Assembly: GCA_038496675.1 (NCBI GenBank) | Contig: CM076659.1 | Span: 18,429,935-18,493,934, forward strand | Length of the DNA stretch: 64,000 nt | From: Rachycentron canadum | Taxonomy: Eukaryota; Chordata; Actinopteri; Carangiformes; Rachycentridae | Direction: 5' to 3' | Shown: one piece after another, positions 45,295-58,487 of the stretch | Position numbering within the stretch: the first letter of the stretch is position 1 | Layout: each line of letters opens with the position of its first letter | The notes under the pieces: model-generated | The model's input: the letters and a program-made list of their open reading frames with translations, nothing else | What the model was told of the DNA's origin: nothing | The model's database searches: none | Position numbers and translations under genes: made by a program

Positions 45295-47135
45295 TGTTAT
45301 TATAATCTAACTGAAGTTTAAATTCTCCTAATTTTTTTGTGTACAGTAGAATGATACTGCAGCTGTTGTGCATCTTTTTGTTCTTTAAAAGAGAATAAAA
45401 CTGTTTCTGGACATAATTGTGGGAGCAGTGTCTACACTTTAGGCCTGGGAGGATTCATTGTATTCTTTAATTTGTATTCCACTTGGGAAATGGAAGCCAG
45501 CCAGTTGAATAATTAGTTTCCACTCTTTGAATGGTGAGCCAAGATTTCTAACATTGGCACCGATTCCTGCTAGACATTAGATTTTGTCCTATGTTGTACT
45601 CAGGAAGGGGTTCAGCCACCATTAACTGTCTTTCCTTTATGGATCCAGTTGTGGTAATGAAAAAAAGGATCACACAGTCAAAACTCAAGACTGTCCTCCT
45701 CAGTTCAGCCAATACTTCAAAAGTACACATGATTATGTGACAAAGCCCTCCAGCAAGCATAGCATTTATGAAAAGACAAAAAAATGAAGTCAGGAGATTA
45801 TTGAACAACAAAGTCCACAGAAAAAGAAAGCTTGGGAGGATGGATGTATTGACAAATCATCAGACTTGAACACAGGACAATGCTGTTTCTTGAACTATAC
45901 CAGGGGCAAGGAGTAAAGAAGTGTCATTTTCAATATTTTTCCATCAGCAAAAATTACATAGAACAAGAACAAAGAGACACAAACCAGTTCACAATATCCC
46001 CCATGTGTACACTTTCCTTGTTTCAGTGACACTGGCTGACAACTTACAAGATTAACTAAATGCCGTAAAGATGTTGTAGCTCAGGATGCACCATGCTGAA
46101 GTGGGAAAGATCTCTGGGATGCTGCCGAACAAATTCCAAAACAGAGCCTCACAAAAGAGTTAGACTCCTCTGCCTGGCTGCCTCCGGCAAACTGTGGGTG
46201 CCCTGCTTCATCACAACAAACAATTTATATCAGATCAGACTGGGTTGCAGATGTATTATTTAGTGTGTTTGTCTGTGTCTAAAAACTAAAACTATCCAGC
46301 TTTCCCTTATGCTGTCAGTCAGCTCTACCTGGAGGTTCTCTATGTGGGTCTCTAAAGCTCGCTGCCTGTCTTTGGCTTTTTATGCCTCTGACAAGCTATA
46401 ATTGAGTATAATGGGGTGACATTTTTAGGTTCACTGGCTAGTTTTTCTAAAGCATATCTGTCATAGTTTATGAAATGGAGGACACAGAACTAATGTCTGT
46501 CTGTCTCTACTGTTGCATTTTAGTATTAGGACTTTGCTGTTAGGCTACAGTATATAGCTACTTTGAGTGACTGATGATGATGGTGTATGACAAATTACCT
46601 GCGATTTAACAAATTAAGAGCATGTGACTGCTTGATCCAGTGGGCAGGTTTATTTACTGCAGGAAAGACTTTAAATGAAGCCAGAAACTAACCCAGTCTT
46701 CTGCTTGTGGCTGATTTGACAGCATAGGTGTTGTTTTGTATTCTACAGACTACATCGTGCATTTTGAATTTGAAGTAAAATTTTGAGGTATTCAGAGTAC
46801 TGCTCAGAAAAAGTTGTAAAATCCGAGTCATGGCAAACAAAGGAAAACTGCAAATGCTCCTATGACCTCGGTTAGAAAACGCCATTTCAATTTTACCAGC
46901 TTGAATTGTTATGAAATGCAGATCCACAGAGATGGGACATTAACCCATACTGTGTGCATGTGTGTGTGAATGCTTCTATGTGACTATGCAATGCTTGCCT
47001 GTGTGTGTGTGTTGTGTAAATAGACAAAGATCCCTGAGGACAAATGATGAGGAGATGATATCTTGTGAAGTGTGCCCTTTAAAAATAGCAGGGTCGCTGT
47101 CAACATTACTCGGCTCTGGATGAGCTTTCTGTTTC

Positions 47136-47181
47136 TGTGTGTGTATGTGTGTGTATGTGTCTGTCTGTGTGTGTGTGTGTC

Positions 47182-47222
<41 letters not shown>

Positions 47223-47371
47223 ATGTGTGCCACTATGATCTATGTGTGCATTATCATGTGTGTATGCAAGCACATGCGTTGCTCCACTGTATTTGTCTGG
47301 GTTTTATGTGTGTGTAGACAAGCAACAGCTATTAGGATCTGTCATCATGCATGACTGAGCTCTACATGCCC

Positions 47372-47457
<86 letters not shown>

Positions 47458-47464
47458 TGTGTGT
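47136..47464. repeat. Two (TG)n arrays
   Basis: 47136-47222 (interrupted by TATG and CTGTCTG units) and 47374-47464 (about 45 units with two TT interruptions). Confidence 0.95.
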
Positions 47465-47699
47465 CCGCAGAGAGGTATGAGGTGCATTTAACTAGCGCTC
47501 CTGTGACTGATGTACATGGTAATGTGAAATACTGCCTCAGGGTGACACAGAGGGAGAGAAAGATGGAAGGTTGCAGGGTTATAGAAGAGGAGGATGAGGA
47601 GACAAAGAGGCAACATAAAACAAATATTAGAATTTTTATTTACAATATATAATATGTAATTCAATGTACCTCCTCTAATCCTCACCTATTGTTTTACAA

Positions 47700-49160
47700 T
47701 GCCTCTTCCTTGGAGCAAGACACATAACACTTTTCAGTTTATTATGGTAAAGTATCATAGTGGAAATACATGAAATCACTGTTGTCAGATTAAAATCTCA
47801 TACTTCAGGTTAGGAAAACAATTATGTTTTGTTACTAACTCAACTGGACTCTGCTCACTTTTGGTACCAGGTACTTGTTTTTCCACTGCACTACTCCCTC
47901 AATGTGCCGTTGTTACTATAGCGACAGCATACAAAACAATTGTGACACCATCTTCAACACAACACACACGTGAACAGTGGGGGATGTTGAAGGGATACCA
48001 CACAGAGAAACATCTGCACGTCTTCAGTTGATCATGGCGTGGTGTTGCGGGTTGTGGTACGAAAAGTAGAATAATAACTAATGAATATGACAGGGTACTA
48101 GAGCTGTGTACAGCTGCTTAGCTTAAAAATGGCAGGTTTGCTCAAGACATAGCATGTTACACAATGATGTAGTGATTCTTTTCTCCCACCAATCAGAAGT
48201 CTGAGGCATATTCACATTACCTTTTGGTATTATCACCTTTGCTCACTTTGAACCTCGACTGCAATGGCAACAAAAGTGCCAGGTACCAGGTAAGCTACAA
48301 TCTACAACTTTCACCTGATGGGAAAACAAAAAAAAGGTATACAGTCATGTTGGTACCTCACAAAAAAAAAGATATAAATAAGACTATTAATTACCACCTC
48401 TTTAATCCAGGTAATGTAATGTAAAAAAAGGATTTAGTCCTTTACAGTTACTACTGACTGATGTGTCCAGCTGTTCTGTTATCACCCTCAGTCAACACTG
48501 ATGGCCTCAGTTTGCTTAAAACAAACTGTTTTCAGAGAAACTATCAGCGCCTGAGAATATCTTATCAACGTCAGTATAGCGAGTGTAGTATTTCAACCTT
48601 TCCAAATCAGGCACTTAAACAACACTGACGATTGTGACCTCTTGTGCAGCAATTGTCCAGCTGGCAAAAGTGGAAGTTAAGCTGCATTCAAAAAACTAAA
48701 CATTTTCATTCACTGAGCTGAGGACAGTGTCGTGGCTCAGCAGGGGTGCTGACACAAATGGCTCTGACATCAAGAGCATTGGAAATCTCGAAAAAAAAAA
48801 TGTTCCCCAGTTCCCAGTTCTTATAAGTTTCCCCAAAACAGTGTAGCTTGCCTCTTTGTTGATATTAAGGTTATAAATAAATCAGTTTTATTGAGTGACG
48901 CAGAATTTACCCTTCATGTTCTGTAATGTACATATGATTTGTAGCTCAGCTGCTCCTACTGTGCCCTGTAATGATAATACAATAGGTACCGAGTTACTGC
49001 TCAGTAATGATATATGCCCTGTAAAAACAAGATCCCATGTTGTTACCACCTTACTGTATAACATCACACGTACTGTACTGGTACATTGTTAGTAGAAATG
49101 CTGCACCTGGAGAAATGACGCTGTATATTGCGGACTGTAAGCATCACCAGCAATAACTAG
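47700..49160. other. Upstream non-coding DNA, no gene seen
   Basis: No convincing exon, RNA gene or named repeat on either strand. Confidence 0.5.
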
Positions 49161-49164
49161 TTAT

Positions 49165-49385
49165 CCTGAAGGGAAAATAGAGTGTGTATGAAATTTCATG
49201 GCAATCCAATATAATAGTCATGACAAAAACAACAAAGCAAAAGACAAGAGATCATCAAAGTCATCAGAGCTTCACTTCTGTGGGTCATGAATATGTGTAT
49301 AAAATGTTGCGGCCATCCATCTGAGACCTGGACCGACAGACCGACACTATGACTGACGGCGCTAGTATTGCTAAAAATCTGGTTC
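49165..49385 (+). repeat. Dispersed fish repeat fragment
   Basis: GAAATTTCATGGCAATCCAA, a CATGAATATGTGTATAAAATG unit and GGACCGACAGACCGACACTA: the 3' portion of the family seen at 31.7 kb. Confidence 0.6.
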
Positions 49386-49984
49386 CAGTTATGCTTTTAA
49401 TGTAGTTTAGAAGGCAGCTTGAAGTCCTGATTAAAAAGAAGTACAGTTGGTGTTGACCATGAGAGTAATGTGGATGTAAAGAGGGAAGGAAGGGAGGTGA
49501 GAAGAGTAAGGAGAGGCTGAAGGACAGAGGAAACACCCCCACACACATGCACACACACAGAGTCACTTACAGAGGATTTATATGCAACACCCCCATTAAA
49601 ATCCAGAGATAACGACCTACAAATTTCTCCCAAACGGACTCTCCACCCTGCTGCCTCGTCTTGTTTTATTCCCCCATCTCTCCTTGCTTCTCCCACCTGT
49701 CTGTCTCCTATTGCGCCTGTCTTTCATCACTCCCTTTGCTCTGTGGCCGAAACCTATCAGAGGTTGAATCAATGACGAGATGTCTGAGGGTGTCTCTGTC
49801 TTTGGGTGTGTATGTGTGTATGTCTTGAGAAAATGTGTATATGCCTTTGAAATCTTTGTGTGTGCACGTGTGCGTGCATTTCTTCCTCATTATGGAGAGA
49901 TTTTTTTGATTGTGTGGTGATTGTCCTCTGCCTAGCTCTCATCTCCTTATTTCATATATCCAAAACTGTGAAAAACACATTTAC

Positions 49985-49986
<2 letters not shown>

Positions 49987-50033
<47 letters not shown>
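49987..50033. repeat. (TG)n microsatellite
   Basis: About 23 TG units. Confidence 0.95.
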
Positions 50034-50034
<1 letters not shown>

Positions 50035-52594
50035 ATGTATCTTTGACGGAGCTAACTAGTGGATGCTTAATAATGCAGCGTTCTGCCGAATGCCTCTCCT
50101 CCCCAACAACATCCTGATTAGTGATTCGGGGTTTGAAAATGTTAATGCTTTTAACACAGTCACTCCTCATTCACATCAAACTGGAGGAAATAACAGGACT
50201 GGAGAGGCTCGCACATACAGTATACACAAACATGGACAGAGACAGAACTAAGTAGACAGACTTGTACCAAACCGCAGTACATACACAGAGAGCAACGGAC
50301 ATGTTAAGAAACATAGAAACTGACACGTACATGCTAACACATAAGCCAAACACACCACTGGCCTAGAAAGGGGTTTAGAAGAACAGGGTTTTTGATCCTT
50401 TTTGTTATTATTCCTTAGTTTTCACTTCTACCGAATGGTTTCTTTCATTTTTGCTGTGTTGGGGTCATCTTCTGACTATCTTGTCTGTAACACGTCACCA
50501 TTTTTGCCAGGACTATCACAATAAATACAAGCAAGAGAATATCCAGATGAAATAAGAAAAAAATAAGCTTTTGAAGAGGTTTTGTCCAGTTCCCCCAAGC
50601 AGTGTAGTCCATGTTATGTGGCTCAAACAGGAAGTAGATGCACGTGCTTCCTTCTGATACACACAGTGTCATCAGCCACTTCGCTTCACCAATACTATAA
50701 CTATCAATACTGAGCTTGGTGGTTCAAGATCCAGCCAAAGAGTAGGAGGAGAAGCAGTGACCAGTGTGTGATCCCTGACTGGCTTCCAACCTTCAAACAC
50801 AGACAAAAGATTAACATGGAGATGAAACTGGTGGATGACTTCATGCAAACCTTTTCCATTAGAAATTGCGTTCGTATACTGCTAAGATATTTCCCAGTTA
50901 CGTGATGGTAACAATGTAATCTCTACTTGATTATGTTCTAAGGCAGCCGGTTTTGTTGTTGTTGTTTTTTCTGGGGTGGAAAATGAAGCTATAGATTTAT
51001 CAACGGCAACAGAGTCAACGGGAAGTGTTTGGATGAAAAAGAAGTACAGGTCCACAGTCCCATCTGTAGTCAAGTTTAAGGTGTTGTTATAAGACAACAA
51101 AAGCAATTTAGTTAAGGTTAAGAAAATTGTGGTGAAATGTAAATAAGTAATAGTGTTTTCTGTATTAAACTAGACCACAATTTTTCCCTGACCTAAAAGC
51201 ATCTTGTGTTTTATTAATGACACTAGTGGCCAATAGGTGAACTGTCAGCATCACTAGCAACACCTGACATACACAAGACCGAGTGGCCCAGACCACAATC
51301 ATGTTGATAGATGAGGTAACTAAAGTCACATTATTATTATTGTTTGACTATAAACTATGTTTGAGACTGTAGGCCATATGTGACTGGAATGGCACTGGAA
51401 CATTGCTCATACAAAGTGTGGAGAGAGGTTATGTGAGGTCAGAGTTTGGCTTTTGAACTGTTGAACTGATCTGTTCTCATTGAATGATACATAGACTGCA
51501 TTTATATATAATGTGTTTGTGTCGTGTTGTACTGGGAGACTGGGAGGCATTTGTTGAATCCATTTTTAAGGTAATGTTAATTAATGTTGCACACTATTGA
51601 CACTGTAAGGGAGAGAGGCATTGAGGCAGAATACAGTGATCATTATTTGGATTTCCCTCAGAAATTGGTCCTTAACATAGAAACCAGTCCACAGTCCAAG
51701 GTCAGAGAAATTATGTTGCAGTCGTTTCACACTTGCAATTATACATATAGTAGCTGTGCGTGCTGTGAGTGCCAAAATATAACCAATACAAGACGATATC
51801 AATCGATTTGCAACTTGCCAAATATGTAAATGTACAACATGTGGCCTTAAAAACATCCCTCTTAGACTTAGACAAACAAACTGTTACCTTTGAAATTAGC
51901 TAGAAAATTCATTTTTCTATGTGTGTCCTCCCATTATAAAGTCAATGGGCAAGCAGGCAGGACCAAAGAAAGAAGCAAGCCAGGAGGAAAGATAAGCATT
52001 GTTTGGTGTCATTTTCATTAGAATGAACCATCTTGGATTTTGGGAGTTTTTCCTCTTGAAAGCATTATCTCTCTAATAGATGGGGATGCCAGTCTTCTCC
52101 ATCTACCTTGCTGCCATTTATATACAATAATTCTTTATATATTGTTTCAGTCAAATGTACAGATCTCTGGCACTTTCAATATCTTACAGCTGCACCAGTT
52201 AGCAGAGCGGCTCGACACTTTGTTTACATGCAAAGGGAGTGATGCTTGACTTCTAACATGAGGCAATAGAAAACCAACTCACATTGCAGCACAGAGCATT
52301 AAAATGCAGAACCGTGAAACTGGCGTGCGTTTTATTCCTCCTTGTTTGAATTTTGGGCAACGCTCGGCAAACAAGGTGAAAAAAAATGAGCTCCTGATTT
52401 GAAAGAAAAAAAAATGTGACAGAGAAAAAGACTTTATCTTTTCAAATGACTGAATTCAAATGAACTCGCAGTGCAACAGAAAATGTGTTCAGTTTAAATG
52501 GCCTCAGGCAGAATGGGAGAAATAAACATGCTCTGCACTCTTCCTTTTGTTATTCCCTCCTGTCTTTTGGTTTGAAAATGGAGCATCTTTAGAG

Positions 52595-52596
<2 letters not shown>

Positions 52597-52661
<65 letters not shown>
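52597..52661. repeat. (TG)n microsatellite
   Basis: About 32 uninterrupted TG units. Confidence 0.95.
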
Positions 52662-52662
<1 letters not shown>

Positions 52663-52907
52663 TACGTTTTCAGATTCAGTTTCAGATATTTTTTATTTAA
52701 CATCCCCTATTTTTGAAGCATAATAAATATCTACCTATATGGGATATACATTCAGGATGTTTTTGTATGTTCCCTCTTCACTCGCTTGCTTTAATGGCAT
52801 TCTTATTAATTTACTTTTTATTTTTCAATTGTCTACAAGCACATGAAACTTGTAGCTGCAAATGTCTAGGAACCATATTGTGCTGTGGGCATCACTGTAT
52901 GTCCCCC

Positions 52908-52955
52908 CCTGGATTAGAGTGTCTGCTAAATGTGTTGATAGGTAGAAATGTAAAT
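52908..52955 (-). repeat. Fish repeat fragment (GTGTCTGCTAAATG)
   Basis: TGGATTAGAGTGTCTGCTAAATG is the reverse orientation of the TTTGGCAGACACTTTTATCC word at 44664. Confidence 0.5.
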
Positions 52956-54829
52956 CATTTCATTTTCAAGGTCATCACGCTGTGTGATTTTCTTTGACAC
53001 GCGGTCGTGCAGCTGTGATACAGAGAGCATCAAGGTTAAACTGTTTTGATGTTTTCAGTAGGTGATCTCCCTCTCTCCTCGTCTCTGATGATGCAACCTT
53101 TCCTCACTCCTTGCCAAACGGTGCTAACTAGTGCCCAGACTCCAGGACCGTCTCCCATGTGCCTTTTCTTGTTTTTTTCTTCTTTATTGGTGTTTTATCA
53201 CCCCCCCCCTCCTCCATGCGATTCAAATGCCCTCCCTAGAAGCACGCGCAGTGCCAAGCAAGCCAAACAAATCTGACTGAGTTGTTTATCACAAGCGCTT
53301 GAATGTCAACTTGGCAAAACCTGCAGCTATAGCTGTTGTGTGGAGAGGAATGAGAGTAATTACACAGACTGACAGACACAAACACACATAAAAAGCTTGC
53401 AAGAGATGCAACAGTGCAATCAGACACACACACACAGTTCTTTTTTCACAGTTCTTTTTTTAATAAACAGACTGAGGCGATGCTTTCATGTTGTCTCAGT
53501 TTACTATATGATGAAGCCATTAATTGTATTTCTCTCTCTACCTTTCTCTCTCTCTTTACGTTATCTCTCTCTACCTCTTTCTTGCAATCTCTGGTTTCCT
53601 CTTACTTTCCCCCATCTCACTCGTTCTTCCCACCTATTTCTGTCTTTTCGTCTCTCTCTCTCTTTCCCCCCTTGCCCTCTTTTTCTCACTCTCTGGTTCA
53701 ATGATTGGAGACTTCAAATTGCCACTGAATTTCATCATAAAACCCCACTCTGCTCTTACTGCCCTTGTTGCCTCCTGCCAAACACGCAAAGATATGCAAG
53801 CACACACACAAGCTCATTCTAACATGCCACCAGTCCAGAAACCACAATTTAAGGCAACTATCAACAAATCCACGTCAAAAACAAATGGAGAGAAGGTGGC
53901 ACAGAAAAAAAAACAAAAAACAAAAGAAACAAAATTTGAAGTTTCTTGTCTGCAAAGAGCAAAAAAAAAAAAAAAAAAAATTATTGAAGTGTCTGATGCA
54001 CACAAATCAACAAAAGCACACTGAGCAGAAGAGGGAGATACAAATGGCTCGAGCATAACATGCAAATAGGCAGGCAATGTGTTTGGAGCTCAGTGCTCTC
54101 CCTCTGGCTGCAACTAACCAATTTTTACAAAAACATGCATATACACAACCAAATTGACATGCAGGTATAATCACTAAACACTCCTGGACTTACGCAACCA
54201 GGATCTCCAGGTCAAATTAATGCCAGTGGTCGACAGGGGACAATATTCACCTTCCGGCATGACTATTTGATAACTCGGTGGATGAAACGCGAAAAGGCCA
54301 ACTTCTAATTATCATTTCTATTTTCAGAGGCAATTTTACAGGTATCCATGCCACCAGCCATTGTCAAACTCTAACTCAGGAATTCACCACAGTGACTCTT
54401 ACTTAACTAGTTGCACCAATGTATTTGGTATGGTAAAGACTTTGCATTATTGTAATAAATGTTTTATCGCAAAAGCCACAGTGTTGCTGAGATTAATTAA
54501 TTAAGCTCGACTCGTGGGAGATGCAGTCCAGCAACTTCTGCAGCAACCTGCCTTTAAGAATATGAGCTATCTCATGTGGAGCTGTATCTGGGGCAAGACA
54601 AATAAAACTCTATTTAGATTCATCACTATAACTATGTGAACACACAAAACCAAAAATATGCATTATTATATTTATAAACACATGCATAACCACAATTCCA
54701 CTTTATAAACTCTCACTCATTAACAAATTTGGTACATGTGCATAAGCTTCATTTCCACTCCCATAAATGAATGAAGACACTCCCTTAATCCATCATTTTG
54801 CAGACAAAATCACTGTCTGTGCCACAAAT

Positions 54830-54833
54830 TATG

Positions 54834-54881
<48 letters not shown>

Positions 54882-54922
54882 GTTGTTGTTGTTGTTGTTG
54901 TTGTTATTATTATTATTATTAT
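54830..54922. repeat. Compound (ATT)n-(GTT)n-(ATT)n microsatellite
   Basis: About 17 ATT, 8 GTT and 6 ATT units in register. Confidence 0.95.
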
Positions 54923-55596
54923 AAGACAAGCTCAGTTTTATTGATTGGTCAGATTATAAACAGTAAACATTTGGACAATAATTCTCAGTGACTGTTTTAC
55001 TTTGAACTCTTCATTTGTTGGGACAAGAGATGTCTTCATTAGGCCACAGGCTCTGTTATTATTGCATCACAATAAATGATATAATGCACTGGAGCACTGG
55101 AGTCAGCTTAGTGAGTAAAGAAATGACATTTGATGCTGGTCCATAAACAGCTGTTAATGCTAACGCTGGCTATGTAGCAATAGCAAAACTTACAAATAGC
55201 TGCTTTAATGTGTGAGATTTATGGGACGGACAGGTCCTCACTGAAAACATCAGGTGTTATCCTCTGAGATTCATGAATCATTTACCAAAGTGTTGCACAA
55301 ATGAACTGGCAGACTAACATCAGCATCCCCACCACTTGAAAACTGTTGTTTAAATTACACTTTGATTCTACGAGTGAAGTCACTTCATTGTTATGTACAA
55401 AAGGAAACTGGTCACAGAGCTGACGCACACGTGAACCTCAGTAAAATGCTGCGGCATTTACTGTCACAGGCTGATCAGTTGGCCCGTCTGCTATCTTTAA
55501 CACATGATGTTAGATTTCCATTGAGGGAAATTACATCAAAAGTCACATCCATAAAAGGATTTCCTCCCTACTCCCATCTGGAAAACCAGTAGTAGT

Positions 55597-55648
55597 GTGC
55601 ATGTGTGTGCATGTGTGTGTGTGTGTGTGCGTGTGTGTGTGTGTGTGT

Positions 55649-55716
<68 letters not shown>

Positions 55717-55717
55717 N

Positions 55718-55771
<54 letters not shown>

Positions 55772-55789
55772 TGTGTGTCTGTGTGTGTG
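55597..55789. repeat. Very long (TG)n array with an internal N
   Basis: About 190 bases of TG with a few CG/CT interruptions and one ambiguous base at 55717, so the length is uncertain. Confidence 0.95.
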
Positions 55790-57330
55790 CCAACTGGGAC
55801 TGAGAAAAAGACTTAATCTCATCTAGCCAATCCTTAATCAGGTCTCTCCAGTCCTTCCTCTGGTTTCCCTAGCAACAACCCTTTACTTCCTCCAAGTATC
55901 CTCTAATCTCGCAATGTGTGTGTGTGTCTGTGCGCGTATGGGGTTGTTTATGGACATGTGCATGTGTCTGTGTGCATATGTGTGCTTGCATTTCCATTGT
56001 CTCGCCCCGCGTGTTTATCTTTGGTGACGTGAGTGATAGTCCTGCTGTTGTTGCATCGCTGCAGAGCTCTTCGTGAAGTTTAAATGACTCCTGTCCAGCT
56101 GCCGACTGGTCAGAAGTTTCCAGCAGCTCAACAGGAAGTCAGAGGTTACAGGGTTTCACGGCGCTCTGTTTGTGTGTATGTGTTGCAAAATGCTACTGTT
56201 TCAATTGGAGGAAGTCAGCATGACCCTGCGCTGTAGAGGAATTCCTTAGATCACAGCTGCAAGAAATTCCACTGATGACCATTTTCTGCATTTCATCCTG
56301 CTCATGTCAACGTGTTGAGTTGATGCATGCCCACATTCAGTGTTTCCTAGGCCCCTGCTAGCAATTCACGAGGGAAGAATAAGCAAGTGATTAATTTCTC
56401 CGGTGAGAAAAATGCAGAAGCCTTTGATCAGGAAGCAGCCGAGCCAAGCATGATGCCTAAAGCAGTGGAAAATGTTGGGCTACTACCGTGCAACAAGCTG
56501 GAGGACACCAAACTCTCTGGAATCAAAGGAAATACAACAACTTGGTCAAAAAACTAAAAAGTGAAAGACAGAGAAAGCCAAACACAGATGAAAGAGTAGA
56601 AATATAAAGTGAGAATAGAAACATTAGGGAGAAAACATATATTTGACATAAACATATTTAACGTATTTACTTATTTTTTACAGCCTGTCTCTGAATACAT
56701 TTTTGTATATTTCCTTTCGTTAAAGATGATATTCATCCTACTGCACTTCTAAAACACACAAGTATTTGAATATTCTCTTTATATGCCTATATACCTCCCA
56801 CTTTGCTGACTGACACGGCTGTGGTTCACTGATATACAAGCACAGTATATCAACAGTGACAATATGTGGAAACCTGGGGAATTCAGTTTTAAAAACGATC
56901 CTCTCTGACAGGACATACAGGACATTGCTTCATCTGTCCTTCTTTTCAGTGTCTGCGGTTTGTAGTTTTTTTGTACTTGGAAGTGAATTTTGCTTTGTAT
57001 TAGCTCTTGTATCTTGACTGAACGGCTGAACTTTGGCAGCCACTATAATAGAGATACAGGAGTATGGAATTATACTTTAAATTAAGTTTAAAAAATTAAG
57101 TTAGCATTATTAGTATAAATTTAGAATTGAATTACCAAGATATGATCCAGTAGTATAATTATTTGATGATTAAAAAATTACCATGAAAATGATTTTTTTT
57201 TAAATGCCCCTAAAACCAAATTTTTGCGATGATAATAAAAAAAGCTGTCTGAATAAAAAGCTAATTTCTTATCGCACACACTCTCTCTTCCTAGTCCTTA
57301 AATGTCCTTGTGGCTTGTATTCCCCCTTGT

Positions 57331-57331
<1 letters not shown>

Positions 57332-57372
<41 letters not shown>
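57332..57372. repeat. (CT)n microsatellite
   Basis: About 20 CT units. Confidence 0.95.
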
Positions 57373-57373
<1 letters not shown>

Positions 57374-57934
57374 CGTGGTAATTTCCTATCACTTGCAGTT
57401 TCTCTTCTTTCGGTCAACTTCATGAAGAATATAACCAGAAATGCTGAGTTTTCTTTTCAGTCACTGTATTCCCACACTCCCACAAATCATCTGACAGAAC
57501 AGAAACAGCAGATCTGAGCAAAACAGAATACAAGAGAAACAAGTTGTAAACAACAATTTAGTGGATAAAATCTAAATCAATTAAGTGGGTTGTTCTAATA
57601 GAAATCTCTCTGCCCCTATCTATGTACAGGTTATCCTGTAATGTGATTCAGTGCCTGCAGTGAAAATCAGAGAAATGTGAGTGTGTGAGTCCAGCCAAGC
57701 ACAACTGACACATGGACCAGGAAGGTAACACAGACAGGAGATTAGGCCTTTCAGTTTCACATCACGTGAGCTCAGTCTAACACCTCTAATAGAAAGCTCT
57801 GTGTGAAGCCAGACGCATGTTTCTCTCTTAATCCCAGTTTCCTTTCTTATCTATTTAAAAATTCTGCATCAAATGTTTATTTGCTAGCGACACAGTTAGT
57901 CACCAAACACGCTGGATGTGTAGTCACTGTAGAA

Positions 57935-58040
57935 ATGTTCTACAGGCATTCATGGTCCCCAGAGGATGGAGCTTGTTTTGTACTCCTGACCTTTCTTGTA
58001 GCACCACCACTGAACTCAGTGGTGGTGCTACAATCATCCG
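57935..58040 (+). repeat. Dispersed fish repeat fragment containing a palindrome
   Basis: GGCATTCATGGTCCCCAGAGGATGG followed by CCTGACCTTTC, the family signature seen at 31.7 and 36.9 kb. It runs into the 38-bp palindrome at 57996-58033. Confidence 0.55.
57996..58033. repeat. 38-bp near-perfect palindrome
   Basis: Left arm TTGTAGCACCACCACTGA (57996-58013) and right arm TCAGTGGTGGTGCTACAA (58016-58033) are exact reverse complements of 18 bases around a 2-base centre (AC). Confidence 0.95.
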
Positions 58041-58330
58041 ATTTAAGTTTCAACTTCAACATCAGATACTTTGTTTTACAAAAATACCTGAAAAAATAGT
58101 CCCAGCCCCATCAGCCTCAGCTGTGCTTTGTATTCAGCGCCAATTGTAAATGTTAACAAGCTAATGTGCTAACTAAGATGATGAACATGGTAAACATTAT
58201 ACCTGACTGTTGTGATTTATAATAGTCTATTAAATAGGTTTCTTTCACATGATTTTATTTATTTAATTACTGCCAAAGTTAACATAATAATATGTATATG
58301 CTGTTAACAGACAGCAGACATTTAGACTTT

Positions 58331-58487
58331 CAAACACGGGTGTAACTAATAACATTAATGGTGGCTCATTACATTTAGATGTGCCAATTCCATGGCTCTA
58401 ACTCTAAACTGGCTCACTGGCAAAGCTCGCTGGCACATCTAAATGAAACGGAGCCATCATTAATGTTATTAGCTACACAGGTGTTAC
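58331..58487. mobile_element. Palindromic MITE-like element
   Basis: Two arms of about 56 bases are inverted copies: 58331-58386 ends ...CATTTAGATGTGCCA, and 58431-58487 begins TGGCACATCTAAATG. Shared core: CTAATAACATTAATGRTGGCTC. A 44-base loop separates them. No open frame; a foldback element of unknown superfamily. Confidence 0.75.

Noticed and set aside
53397..54058. Overlapping open frames of 96-166 codons on the + strand
   Set aside because: They come from CT-rich and A-rich low-complexity DNA (polyserine/leucine and polylysine) and have no family resemblance.
55536..55826. Open frames encoding Cys-Val or Thr-His repeats
   Set aside because: Translations of a (TG)n microsatellite; the same holds for the similar frames at 47.1-47.6, 61.7 and 62.5 kb.
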